DNA from: Hyphomicrobiales bacterium
GTDB taxonomy: Bacteria; Pseudomonadota; Alphaproteobacteria; Rhizobiales; JAUVMS01
Assembly: GCA_030600135.1 (NCBI GenBank)
Contig: JAUVMS010000123.1
Location: forward strand, 1-8,450
Length of the DNA stretch: 8,450 nt
Direction: 5' to 3'
The notes beneath the pieces are model-generated. The model was not told the DNA's origin. It saw only the letters and a list, made by a program, of their open reading frames with translations, and ran no database searches. Positions 1 through 6,103 of this stretch are shown here, in pieces. Each line of letters starts with the position of its first letter. Position 1 is the stretch's first letter. A program made the position numbers and the translations under genes.

Positions 1-2
1 CC

Positions 3-464
3 GTCCCACTGGCGGCGGCCGGCGGCGTCGGTGGCTTGGCGGTGCTCAATTTGTATCAGTTCCAACCGCTCGACATGCTCACCATGCTGGGCTTCGTGAT
101 CCTCAACGGCATCGTCGTCAACAATGCCATTTTGCTGGTCCACCAGACGCTCTTTCATTTGCGTGAGGACGGCCTGTCGCCGAGCGATGCCATCATCGAG
201 GCGACACGCAACCGTATCCGCCCGATATTCATGTCGACCCTGACGAGCGTTGTCGGCATGTTGCCGCTGGTGCTCTTTCCGGGCGCCGGTTCAGAACTTT
301 ATCGCGGTCTCGGCTCGGTCGTGGTCGGCGGCCTCGCGCTCTCGGCACTGCTGACCTTGCTCATCGTCCCGCCGATGTTGACAATCGTCGTCGGCACCCT
401 AGAGCGCCCACGAAAGACAGCTGCCAGCGCACCTGCCATCGACCAGCCGGCCGCGGCCGAGTAG
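3..464 (+). CDS. RND efflux transporter permease, C-terminal fragment (5' end outside window)
   Basis: This is the last ~153 residues of an inner-membrane RND (HAE1/AcrB-type) proton-driven efflux pump. The frame is open from base 3, so the first in-frame TTG at 36 is not a real start. The visible part matches the C-terminal membrane block of AcrB: a helix with GFVILNGIVVNNAILLV, a cytoplasmic loop with DAIIEATRNRIRPIFMSTLTSVVGMLPL, then GAGSELYRGLGSVVVGG and a last helix with IVPPML. The RxRPIxMT/S block and the GAGSE/LYRGLG segment are family hallmarks. Where AcrB has the relay lysine (K940, in AKNAIL) this protein has Asn (VNNAIL), a variant I recall from other RND subgroups. A short Ala/Pro-rich cytoplasmic tail ends at a TAG. 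The adaptor (MFP) and outer-membrane partners are not in view. The transported substrate cannot be inferred. Confidence 0.93.
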   Translation, partial: VPLAAAGGVGGLAVLNLYQFQPLDMLTMLGFVILNGIVVNNAILLVHQTLFHLREDGLSPSDAIIEATRNRIRPIFMSTLTSVVGMLPLVLFPGAGSELYRGLGSVVVGGLALSALLTLLIVPPMLTIVVGTLERPRKTAASAPAIDQPAAAE

Positions 465-559
465 GACACGGCGCAACTACCGCGGTCGAACCCAGCGTCG
501 GATTGCATGCGAAATTGAACCAATATGCCCTTGCAAGCAGCGCTGCACCGGAGCCCAGA

Positions 560-808
560 ATGTCCAATAATCTTGACCCGCTGCTCTTCGACCTCGTCGA
601 GTGGATCGCCAAGGCGCCGCGAACCTATGCGGACGTGATGGAGGCTTGGCGAACATCCTGCCCCGCACTTCCGGTATGGGAGGATGCGGTCGATCGCGGC
701 CTTGTCACGCGCGAGCACGTCCCAGGCCGCGGCACCAATGTCGTGGTCACGCCCGCGGGGCGGAGGTTTCTCGAGGCGATGAAACGCCAGGCCGAAACAG
801 CAAACTGA
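560..808 (+). CDS. Small conserved-looking hypothetical protein, winged-helix-like
   Basis: An 82-residue soluble protein starting MSNNLDPLLFDLVEWIAK. I chose the ATG at 560 because GGAG at 550-553 sits 6 nt upstream and the family-like sequence starts there; an in-frame start at 503 would add 19 low-information residues. The helix-rich first half (DLVEWIAKAPRTYADVMEAW), the segment PVWEDAVDRGLVTRE and the ending VVVTPAGRRFLEAM resemble the helix-helix-wing layout of small winged-helix proteins, where 'G-L-V ... V-T-x-x-G-R-x-F-L' is a recurrent ending. I recall similar short proteins in Rhizobiales genomes but cannot name a characterised family. It lies 95 bp after the efflux gene on the same strand and could be a read-through partner, but nothing proves a shared function. 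No membrane segment or signal peptide. A DNA-binding role is only a guess. Confidence 0.75.
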   Translation: MSNNLDPLLFDLVEWIAKAPRTYADVMEAWRTSCPALPVWEDAVDRGLVTREHVPGRGTNVVVTPAGRRFLEAMKRQAETAN

Positions 809-925
809 GCCGACCGGGCGCAACGTCCACCATTTTCATAATCAAATCCCCGGGTCGCGTACTACTTGAGATACGGCCTATTAGCCGCGAGCCCGCCGTC
901 GTGTCGCGCCTCGCACAACAGGCGT

Positions 926-1057
926 TCACTTGCATCTGGACCGTGTGCCCGAATGATCGTTGCATTGGCGTGGGCCGTGCCCTGACTGGTCGCGTTGACC
1001 AATGAACAATAAGGTCTGGAGCGCCTCCACATACAATCTGATGATGAACGTCAACAT
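926..1057 (-). CDS. Candidate 43-residue small protein, divergent from the LysR gene
   Basis: An ORF starting at ATG 1057 (reading leftwards) and ending at TGA 926-928. Its main support is a textbook Shine-Dalgarno: AGGAG (1069-1065) with a 7-nt spacer to the ATG, stronger than that of most neighbours. The product starts MLTFIIRLYVEALQTLLFIG, a hydrophobic or amphipathic helix of about 20 residues, followed by a polar, His/Cys/Arg-rich tail of 23 residues. It could be a small membrane-associated protein or a short translated leader. It is divergent from the LysR-type regulator, the usual position for an LysR target gene, with about 120 bp between the two starts and an inverted repeat just upstream of its ribosome binding site. 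I recognise no family. The polar tail looks less protein-like than the N-terminal half, so the ORF could also be a truncated remnant or chance. It also fills most of what would otherwise be a gene-free stretch at 809-1178; in 809-925 I see no gene and no convincing terminator. Confidence 0.42.
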   Translation of the reverse strand: MLTFIIRLYVEALQTLLFIGQRDQSGHGPRQCNDHSGTRSRCK

Positions 1058-1075
1058 GTCTCTTCTCCTTTTCTG

Positions 1076-1092
1076 GTGGTCGCTCTGACCAC
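1076..1092. promoter_or_regulatory. Inverted repeat GTGGTC-N5-GACCAC, candidate operator
   Basis: Two perfect 6-bp arms around a 5-bp centre, lying between the divergent small ORF (ribosome site at 1065-1069) and the LysR gene. Its place, just upstream of the small ORF's translation start, suits an operator or a 5'-leader hairpin. The arms do not give the T-N11-A spacing usual for LysR-type binding sites, so the binding protein, if any, is not established. A chance occurrence is possible at this G+C content. Confidence 0.35.
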
Positions 1093-1155
1093 GTATTGGT
1101 TCGGAGAATGGGGTGTTTCGCGGCAAGCGACAAACGACAAGATTCGACGTGACGC

Positions 1156-1170
1156 ATAACATTTTGTTAT
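1156..1170. promoter_or_regulatory. ATAACA-ttt-TGTTAT palindrome, candidate LysR box
   Basis: A 15-bp inverted repeat with perfect 6-bp arms and a 3-bp centre. It contains the T-N11-A arrangement (T at 1157, A at 1169) with inner AAC/GTT symmetry, which is the general form of LysR-type operator half-site pairs. It ends 8 bp before the likely ATG (1179) of the GcvA-like regulator and overlaps a possible extended -10 (TG at 1165-1166, TATACG at 1168-1173). Autorepression from this site is an inference. Confidence 0.45.
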
Positions 1171-1178
1171 ACGGCGCC

Positions 1179-2090
1179 ATGGCCAGACGACTCCCCTCAT
1201 TGAATGCCTTGCGCGCCTTCGAGGCCGCCGCCCGCCACGTCAGTTTTACCGGAGCGGCCGAGGAGCTGAACGTCTCCCACGCCGCCGTTTCGAGACATAT
1301 TCGAGATCTGGAGGCTTGGCTGGATACCGAATTGTTCGTGCGCACCGGGCGTGGCGTCACGCTGACGCCCGCCGGTGAAAACTACGGTCGCCAACTCACA
1401 CCTCTGTTCGACGGGCTTGTTGACGTCACGCAACAGGTTCTCGATTGGCGTGAGGCGCCCCGCATCAGTCTGAGTGTCGAGATTGCATTTGCCTCCTGGT
1501 GGCTGATGCCCCGCCTCCGGCGCTTCACGGACGCGCATCCCGACATCACGCTCGATCTCGACTCCAATGACGCACTTGTCAATTTTCGCTCCGATCATGT
1601 TGACATCGCCATTCGCTATGGGAGCGGGCGGTGGCCCGGCCTGCAAGCACAAGAACTCGTCAAGGTTCAAGTCTTTCCGGTCTGCAGCAAGGAAATGCTC
1701 GAAACCCAGAAGTTTCGCTCACCGCGTGATTTGGAGAACGCAGTTCTTCTCCACGAAGAATCGAAGCAGTGGTGGGCCGATTGGCTGAACGCGGCTGGCG
1801 CGGACAACGTGAACCCACGTCGAGGTCCAATGTTCCGTGGCTTTCTGGCCCTTGAAGCCGCGGCGTCCGGGCAGGGGCTGGCCCTTGCCGACAATGTCGT
1901 CGCTGCGACCGGCCTAATCGAGGGCTGGTTGGTCAAGCCCTTTGCGCTGACCGTCCCGGAAGACGCCTATTACATCGTTGCGCCCGACGGCGCCCGGCCG
2001 AGCGAGGCGATTGAGGTGTTTTGTCGTTGGCTGCATGATGAGATACGCCTGAGCGAAGACACCTTGAGTGCTGCGCTCGCCACCACTTAG
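1179..2090 (+). CDS. LysR-family transcriptional regulator, GcvA-like
   Basis: A 303-residue DNA-binding regulator. The N-terminal winged helix-turn-helix spans about residues 6-65, with the typical GcvA-group opening LPSLNALRAFEAAARHVSFT, the recognition-helix region SHAAVSRHIRDLE and the wing ELFVRTGRGVTLTPAG. The effector-binding domain follows at about residues 90-295, with the usual landmarks LMPRLRRF, DIAIRYGSG, VFPVCSKE and GQGLALADNVVA. I placed the start at ATG 1179 (MARRLPSLNA) because the family begins there. That ATG has no Shine-Dalgarno, whereas an in-frame GTG at 1113 has GGAG at 1103-1106 with 6-nt spacing and would add 22 residues. The gene is divergent from a small ORF and converges on an SGNH-type gene, with the two stop codons overlapping. 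'GcvA-like' describes similarity only; there are no glycine-cleavage genes here, so the effector and targets are unknown. Confidence 0.93.
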   Translation: MARRLPSLNALRAFEAAARHVSFTGAAEELNVSHAAVSRHIRDLEAWLDTELFVRTGRGVTLTPAGENYGRQLTPLFDGLVDVTQQVLDWREAPRISLSVEIAFASWWLMPRLRRFTDAHPDITLDLDSNDALVNFRSDHVDIAIRYGSGRWPGLQAQELVKVQVFPVCSKEMLETQKFRSPRDLENAVLLHEESKQWWADWLNAAGADNVNPRRGPMFRGFLALEAAASGQGLALADNVVAATGLIEGWLVKPFALTVPEDAYYIVAPDGARPSEAIEVFCRWLHDEIRLSEDTLSAALATT

Positions 2091-3139
2091 TCCGCTTTTG
2101 ACGCGCCGAGCACTCGCCACGTTCCATCCGTTGGTGGGCCACCGCGAGCCGAAGCCGCGGCAATCCCATTAATAATTCTCTCTCCAATTGGCAGGCGATA
2201 GTGTAGCGCATCCCAGTAGTTTGTATCGGTCGTGGTCAGGCTAGACGATATGCGGAAATCAATGACGAACGCCCCGTGTCGCTGAGCAATCTCGGCGATC
2301 CGAGACTTGCACTCAGCTTCAATCGCGGCTTGCCTTGAACCGATCCTCGGTTGGGTGGCCACATGCACCGGCATGAACACGAACAACACCTTGCTTTCCG
2401 CCGGCATTCGGGTCGCCAACTCTTCGAGCCACACGAGCGCAGGGAATTCAAGACCTTCAAGCATGGATGGATCGGGTTCAAATGTCGGTGTTTGCGGTGC
2501 GATATCAGGCTCCCGATTGCCCCAGATTTTTCGCTTGGCCTTGACCTCGTCATACTGGTCTTCCGGTGGCGTAAAGACCTCAAAGCCATTGGCCGGAATC
2601 CGCGGATCGTCAAAACCAAGTCGATGGGCCAACTGGCGAAACGAAATCTCTAGCGACTTGCCGTTGACGAGATTGAACCAATCATTTGTGGAGTTGTCGT
2701 CATACATCCACTCAGGAAAGCCTCGCTTGGTCAGCCGATTTTTGTACGCGTGTAGATCGCACCAAACGACGTCCAACCCAAACAATAGTGTGCGCGGCGG
2801 CCCGTTTGTCTCCAAGAACAGTTTCAGCAACCGGTATTGCTCCCAGGCGCGGCCGTCGTTCATGGCCAGGTTGGCAAAACGACCACCGAAATATTTCTCC
2901 AAAATCGCCGGATCCAATAGCCGCGACGTCGACGTTCCAAGGACCACGGAATCATAGTCTCCCGTTCTGACGACTGACGGAAACTGAAAGCGCTGATTTA
3001 TGTCCATGATGACATGGGCTTCGGCTACACGCACCCGCAGGTTGCCGAAGGGATTCATGACGATGATGAACGTGGCCACCGCAAGGAGCAGCGCAAAGAA
3101 TGTGGCAACAAGCGTTCTCGTGAATTTTTTCCAATCCAT
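2087..3139 (-). CDS. Membrane-anchored SGNH-like O-acyltransferase/esterase, MBOAT partner
   Basis: A 350-residue protein with one N-terminal membrane helix (about residues 9-30, LVATFFALLLAVATFIIV) and a periplasmic domain. SGNH-type landmarks are visible: VVLGTSTSR at about 65-73, where the Ser after GT is the likely nucleophile; NLAMNDG at about 90-96, matching the block that supplies the oxyanion Asn/Gly; and YWDALHYR at about 309-316, whose Asp and His fit the C-terminal DxxH pair. This layout (one anchor, GTS, late D..H) resembles the AlgJ/DltD-type partners of MBOAT enzymes. The start is ATG 3139: AGGAG (3152-3148) lies 8 nt upstream, while the in-frame TTG at 3145 would leave only 2 nt. 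The ribosome site overlaps the stop of the upstream MBOAT gene, implying translational coupling. The likely job is to put an acyl group, probably acetyl, on an envelope or exported acceptor; the acceptor is unknown. Its TAA shares bases 2088-2089 with the TAG of the convergent LysR gene, giving a 4-nt gene overlap. Confidence 0.8.
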   Translation of the reverse strand: MDWKKFTRTLVATFFALLLAVATFIIVMNPFGNLRVRVAEAHVIMDINQRFQFPSVVRTGDYDSVVLGTSTSRLLDPAILEKYFGGRFANLAMNDGRAWEQYRLLKLFLETNGPPRTLLFGLDVVWCDLHAYKNRLTKRGFPEWMYDDNSTNDWFNLVNGKSLEISFRQLAHRLGFDDPRIPANGFEVFTPPEDQYDEVKAKRKIWGNREPDIAPQTPTFEPDPSMLEGLEFPALVWLEELATRMPAESKVLFVFMPVHVATQPRIGSRQAAIEAECKSRIAEIAQRHGAFVIDFRISSSLTTTDTNYWDALHYRLPIGERIINGIAAASARGGPPTDGTWRVLGASKAD

Positions 3140-3147
3140 CGCCAAAG

Positions 3148-3152
3148 CTCCT
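3148..3152 (-). promoter_or_regulatory. Ribosome binding site of the SGNH gene, coupled to the MBOAT stop
   Basis: AGGAG on the minus strand, overlapping the last base of the MBOAT TGA (3154-3152) and 8 nt before ATG 3139. It decides the SGNH start in favour of the ATG over the upstream TTG (3145), and its overlap with the stop codon suggests that ribosomes ending on the MBOAT message re-initiate here. Confidence 0.75.
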
Positions 3153-4528
3153 CAGAACTGAAAATAGATAAAACTCTGCGCCTGGCCCTTGCCAACCTCC
3201 AGGGCAACGTAGAGCGCTGCGACCGCGAGCACTGCTGCGTATGCCGGGCGAGGCCGGAGCCATTCCGTAACCATGGTCAACCCCGGCAGCGGTTGTAGCG
3301 CCAGCGCGCCAGCAAGGCCAATGAGCAGCAAGTTCGTCGGCTTCGGGAGTTCGCCAAAACCAGCCGATCCCAGCAAGCCGAGCATGAGATTGCCCGCACT
3401 CGCCAAGTCCGTTGCCCGAAACAAACCGAACAACAAAATGGCGAAACAAAATGTCAGGAGCCATCCGAGCAATCTTGGAAGCGGTACCCCAAGCTGTTGC
3501 CAAGCCCGGTTGATGATGAGACCGACGCCGTGGGCCAGCCCCCAGATAATGAATGTCCACCCGGCCCCGTGCCACAGGCCGCAGAGCCCCATGGTCGCAA
3601 GCGTCGCGGACAGGTATTGCCCCCAACCCTCTTTGCTCCCCCCCAATGGTATGTAGACATAGTCGCGCAGGAACCGGGACAGCGTCATATGCCATCGCCG
3701 CCAGAAATCCCGCAGACTGGTGGCGCGATAGGGCTGGTTGAAATTCATCGGCAGCGCCAACCCCATGGCAAGGGCGATGCCGATTGCCATCTCCGAATAG
3801 GCGGCGAAATCGAAGAAGATTTGGAAACCAAAGCCAAACAGAGCGGCCCACGCCATGGCTTGACCCGGCACTTCGGCGCTTGTTTGTGCGAAAACAGGAT
3901 CCACCAACATTGCCAGACGGTCGGCAACGAACACCTTCGCCAGCATGGCGAGAACAAACAGCGAGAGCCCCCTGCCGATCCGCTCCGCCACCCCTTCGCG
4001 CAACGGGTCGAGATTGAATTGCGTCATGATCTCGTTGTGGCGAACGATGGGCCCGGCAACCAGTTGTGGAAAGAGAACGACGAAGAGCGTGAATCGCCGC
4101 ATCTGGTACCGTGGAGCCTCGCCTCGCAGAGCATCCACCAGATAGGAGATGATTTGGAATGTGTAGAAACTAATGCCGATCGGCAAAATCAGGCCGGCCC
4201 GAGGAAAGCTCAATCCAGTCAGCTGCTCGGCGGTCTCGACAAAGAAATCGAGGTATTTGAAGGTTGCAAGCACGGCGAGGTTGAGCACGATGCCCAAACG
4301 TAGGAGCAGACGGTGACCCGTGCCGAAATAGAGCTCGCAGAGCACCCACGAGCCGAGCGCCTGGATAAGGAGCAATGGCAGGAAGCGAACATCCCACCAG
4401 CTGTAGAACAAGAGCGAAGCGGCGATGAGCATCCACTCGCGTGGGCGGTCGTGTCGTGCGAGCGCGTAATAGAGCCCCAGCACGATCGGCAGAAAGACCA
4501 GTATGAAGATTTGCGAGTGAAACAGCAT
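3152..4528 (-). CDS. MBOAT-family membrane-bound O-acyltransferase (AlgI-like)
   Basis: A 458-residue polytopic inner-membrane acyltransferase, the usual length for AlgI-type MBOATs. The N-terminus MLFHSQIFILVFLP and FYSWWDVRFLPLLL (41-54) are AlgI-like. The core holds LPIGISFYTFQIISYLVD (115-132), FPQLVAGPIVRH (153-164), FDFAAYSEMAIG (239-250), then MNFNQPYRATSLRDFWRRWH (261-280) and FLRDYVYIPLGG. The catalytic His is in GLWHGAGW (H320), and H280 of FWRRWH is the second conserved His. The protein should draw an acyl group from a cytoplasmic donor and present it on the periplasmic side to the SGNH partner encoded 12 bp downstream. The start is ATG 4528, with AGGAG (4540-4536) 7 nt upstream; an in-frame start at 4549 would add only seven residues. 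It is first in the operon, preceded by a 390-bp gene-free region where its promoter should lie. No alginate, cellulose or other polymer-synthesis genes are nearby, so calling it algI would overreach. Confidence 0.93.
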   Translation of the reverse strand: MLFHSQIFILVFLPIVLGLYYALARHDRPREWMLIAASLLFYSWWDVRFLPLLLIQALGSWVLCELYFGTGHRLLLRLGIVLNLAVLATFKYLDFFVETAEQLTGLSFPRAGLILPIGISFYTFQIISYLVDALRGEAPRYQMRRFTLFVVLFPQLVAGPIVRHNEIMTQFNLDPLREGVAERIGRGLSLFVLAMLAKVFVADRLAMLVDPVFAQTSAEVPGQAMAWAALFGFGFQIFFDFAAYSEMAIGIALAMGLALPMNFNQPYRATSLRDFWRRWHMTLSRFLRDYVYIPLGGSKEGWGQYLSATLATMGLCGLWHGAGWTFIIWGLAHGVGLIINRAWQQLGVPLPRLLGWLLTFCFAILLFGLFRATDLASAGNLMLGLLGSAGFGELPKPTNLLLIGLAGALALQPLPGLTMVTEWLRPRPAYAAVLAVAALYVALEVGKGQAQSFIYFQF

Positions 4529-4535
4529 GGTGTCG

Positions 4536-4540
4536 CTCCT
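4536..4540 (-). promoter_or_regulatory. Ribosome binding site of the MBOAT gene
   Basis: AGGAG on the minus strand with a 7-nt spacer to ATG 4528. It supports the start MLFHSQ, which is also where AlgI-type proteins begin, over the longer in-frame alternative at 4549. Confidence 0.75.
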
Positions 4541-4918
4541 ACCAGCCATTTCGCCGGGCCGCGAGATCCTTCAGCGCCGAATGAGCCTTCTGGCCGAGGA
4601 TTTCGTCTCGTAACACCTCGTGTGAACTCGAGCGAAACCATCGTGCGGACTAGGCACATTGGGCCATGAACGACAGTGGCAGTCTTGCCGGAAGCCGTAC
4701 GTGATTTACAAAATAACACAACATTTTCAGTAGGTTGAGGTTTAGGAACTTGACTCCCTCAAGTCTGGCAATTCGCGCCACGTGCACAGATTTCAGCCGG
4801 TTCCACCCAAATCCCAACACGGTTTGGCGCATCGTCACTCGAGATTTTGCTTGTGGCCATTCGAGCGGTTTTGCACAGCTGAGAACTACAGGAGCCAATT
4901 CACCGACTGTATTTCCCG
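4541..4918. other. Gene-free region upstream of the MBOAT operon
   Basis: About 380 bp between the MBOAT ribosome site and the end of the alpha/beta hydrolase gene. I see no credible gene: the ORFs here lack ribosome sites and give unconvincing proteins. It holds an A+T-rich island at about 4701-4735, unusual against the G+C-rich surroundings, and an inverted repeat at 4748-4764. The promoter of the operon should be here, but I cannot place a convincing -35/-10 pair. No Rho-independent terminator is evident for the hydrolase gene. Confidence 0.6.
4748..4764. repeat. Inverted repeat ACTTGA-CTCCC-TCAAGT
   Basis: Perfect 6-bp arms around a 5-bp centre, next to the A+T-rich island upstream of the MBOAT operon. 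It could be an operator or part of a weak hairpin. There is no T-tract to make it a terminator in either direction. Confidence 0.3.
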
Positions 4919-5671
4919 CTAATCCTGCCGCGCCAAGAAGTCGAGCACGGCCGCCTTGAAGCTCCGGTCGCCGACCGCCTTCATGTGATCGCGTCCTTTG
5001 ATGTCGAAGGCCTCGGCGCCCGGAATGAGCTTGGCGAGATCTCCTGCTGGCCCGCCAATAACATCATCGGTGCCAACGGCCACCAAAACGGGAACGCCGA
5101 TGCCGGCTACCATTTCCGGCGTGATCTTGGCCCTGGCCGAGAGAATGCATGAGGCAAGTGCCCGCAGATCGCTGCCGGTCGATTCGGCAAAGGCGCGAAA
5201 ACTCTTGGCCGTCGGATGTCCGATGTCGTCGATGCTGTCGGCCAGGAACGAGTGTGCGATCGCCCGTGCCCCCGGCATGCCGATCACCATGTTGGCGCCG
5301 AGACCGGCAAAGACGGCGCGGCGCACGCGAGCCGGATGCTCCATTGCCAGAAAGGCGCAGACCCGCGCCCCCATGGAATAGCCCATCACGTCCGCCCGCT
5401 CGATTTGCAAATGCTCCAGCAGGCCAAGCGCATCCTTGGCAAATATCGGCGCACCGTAGAGCGTTTCGTCATAGAGTTTTTCCGAGCGCCCGTGCCCGCG
5501 AACGTCCATCGCCACGACACGAAATCCGGCCCCCGTCAACGTCCGCACCCAGCCGGTGTCGAGCCAATTGACTTGCACGTTGGAGGCAAAGCCGTGGACC
5601 AGCAGGATCGGCGCACCGGCTCCCTCGTCGACGTAGGCGATTTCAACGCCGCCGGAATCGAATGTCTTCAC
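4919..5671 (-). CDS. Alpha/beta-fold hydrolase
   Basis: A 250-residue soluble enzyme of the alpha/beta hydrolase superfamily, full length for the small esterase/lactonase-like members. Landmarks in order: the oxyanion-hole segment LLVHGFAS (23-30), VVAMDVRGHGRSE (52-64), the nucleophile elbow GYSMG (Ser99), the acid in VAVGTDDVIGG (Asp202 or Asp203) and the catalytic His in GRDHMKAV (His229). All three catalytic positions are present. The start is GTG 5671 with an AGGGG (5684-5680) 8 nt upstream. No signal peptide, so it acts in the cytoplasm. It is divergent from the zf-CHCC/FAD-monooxygenase pair across about 147 bp. A link in which the monooxygenase product is an ester or lactone cleaved by this hydrolase is possible but not shown. 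The substrate is not predictable from the fold. Confidence 0.9.
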   Translation of the reverse strand: MKTFDSGGVEIAYVDEGAGAPILLVHGFASNVQVNWLDTGWVRTLTGAGFRVVAMDVRGHGRSEKLYDETLYGAPIFAKDALGLLEHLQIERADVMGYSMGARVCAFLAMEHPARVRRAVFAGLGANMVIGMPGARAIAHSFLADSIDDIGHPTAKSFRAFAESTGSDLRALASCILSARAKITPEMVAGIGVPVLVAVGTDDVIGGPAGDLAKLIPGAEAFDIKGRDHMKAVGDRSFKAAVLDFLARQD

Positions 5672-5772
5672 GCCGCCTACCCCTCAGTTCTGGACGCGCC
5701 CCGCAAACATGCACAATTTGCACGCCAACCTGTCCCTACCATTTTCACACAGCAGTCGATATGGTGCCTGGC

Positions 5773-5787
5773 GCTCGACTGTCGAGC
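5773..5787. promoter_or_regulatory. GCTCGAC-t-GTCGAGC palindrome, candidate operator
   Basis: A perfect inverted repeat with 7-bp arms and a single central base, in the intergenic space between the divergent hydrolase and zinc-finger genes, 31 bp before the zinc-finger ATG. A short symmetric site in a shared promoter region is typical of a repressor operator that could control both directions. No regulator gene is adjacent, so the binding protein is unknown. Confidence 0.4.
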
Positions 5788-5818
5788 CACTTTTCCAACC
5801 CCTATAGAGACGAGAGCG

Positions 5819-6052
5819 ATGGCCGCAAGCGAAACCCCACACTTTTGCAACGACCTCGGCGTCGAGAAGATCAATGTCGGCGTCAAGGAGTTCAAGTGCA
5901 TGGGTGCGCGGCCACCCTTCGATCATCCCCATGTGTTTCTCGATATGGGCGCCGACGGACAGATTGTTTGCCCCTATTGCTCAACACTATTCGTGCACGA
6001 CACCAAGCTCGGCCCGCAAGAAACCGATCCGCCCACCTGCCTCTATGAATGA
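5819..6052 (+). CDS. zf-CHCC zinc-finger protein (NDUFS6-like)
   Basis: A 77-residue protein whose C-terminal half carries the complete metal site C27-x8-H36-x14-C51-x2-C54 (KCMGARPPFDHPHVFLDM then VCPYCSTLFV). This is the zf-CHCC pattern shared with the mitochondrial complex I subunit NDUFS6; the HPxVF and CxYC segments are the most telling. In mitochondria the zinc subunit is needed for complex I assembly; alphaproteobacteria have a free-standing homolog. The start is ATG 5819, preceded only by a purine-rich stretch (GAGACGAGAG). A longer in-frame reading from 5216 is antisense to the hydrolase and is not used. It is followed 51 bp later by the FAD monooxygenase on the same strand, so co-transcription is likely. 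Whether this copy serves complex I or something else is not shown, since no nuo gene is in the window. Confidence 0.9.
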   Translation: MAASETPHFCNDLGVEKINVGVKEFKCMGARPPFDHPHVFLDMGADGQIVCPYCSTLFVHDTKLGPQETDPPTCLYE

Positions 6053-6103
6053 GGCGGGCGGGCCTGCTTTGCTGGCGCTCTTGTCGAGACGTTTGGTCAA
6101 GCG

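Noticed and set aside
3..464. Fragment of the RND gene considered as a short stand-alone membrane protein starting at TTG 36
   Set aside because: The frame is open to the left edge and the residues before 36 continue the conserved RND helix, so it is the end of a larger gene.
820..925. Short complementary segments (CGGC-N6-GCCG and GCGAG/CTCGC) as a terminator after the small plus-strand gene
   Set aside because: Arms of only 4-5 bp and no T-tract; expected by chance in G+C-rich DNA.
2307..2957. 216-codon plus-strand ORF opposite the SGNH gene
   Set aside because: No ribosome site and no recognisable protein; explained as antisense to a real gene.
2952..3851. 299-codon minus-strand ORF overlapping the MBOAT/SGNH junction
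   Set aside because: An out-of-frame shadow with Arg/Gly/Cys-rich low-information sequence, whereas the other two frames encode proteins with recognisable motifs.
3497..4303. 268-codon plus-strand ORF opposite the MBOAT gene
   Set aside because: A codon-bias shadow of a G+C-rich gene. The product is rich in Gln, His, Arg and Pro with no fold-like pattern, and the minus strand encodes an intact MBOAT.
4650..4898. Minus-strand ORF in the gap upstream of the MBOAT gene (possible 60-residue protein from an internal ATG)
   Set aside because: No Shine-Dalgarno before the ATG and no family-like sequence; not enough to call a gene.
5216..5818. Long plus-strand reading frame upstream of and in frame with the zf-CHCC gene (would give a 278-residue protein)
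   Set aside because: It is antisense to the alpha/beta hydrolase, whose catalytic residues are all intact. The upstream part has no domain-like sequence; the zinc protein clearly begins at ATG 5819.
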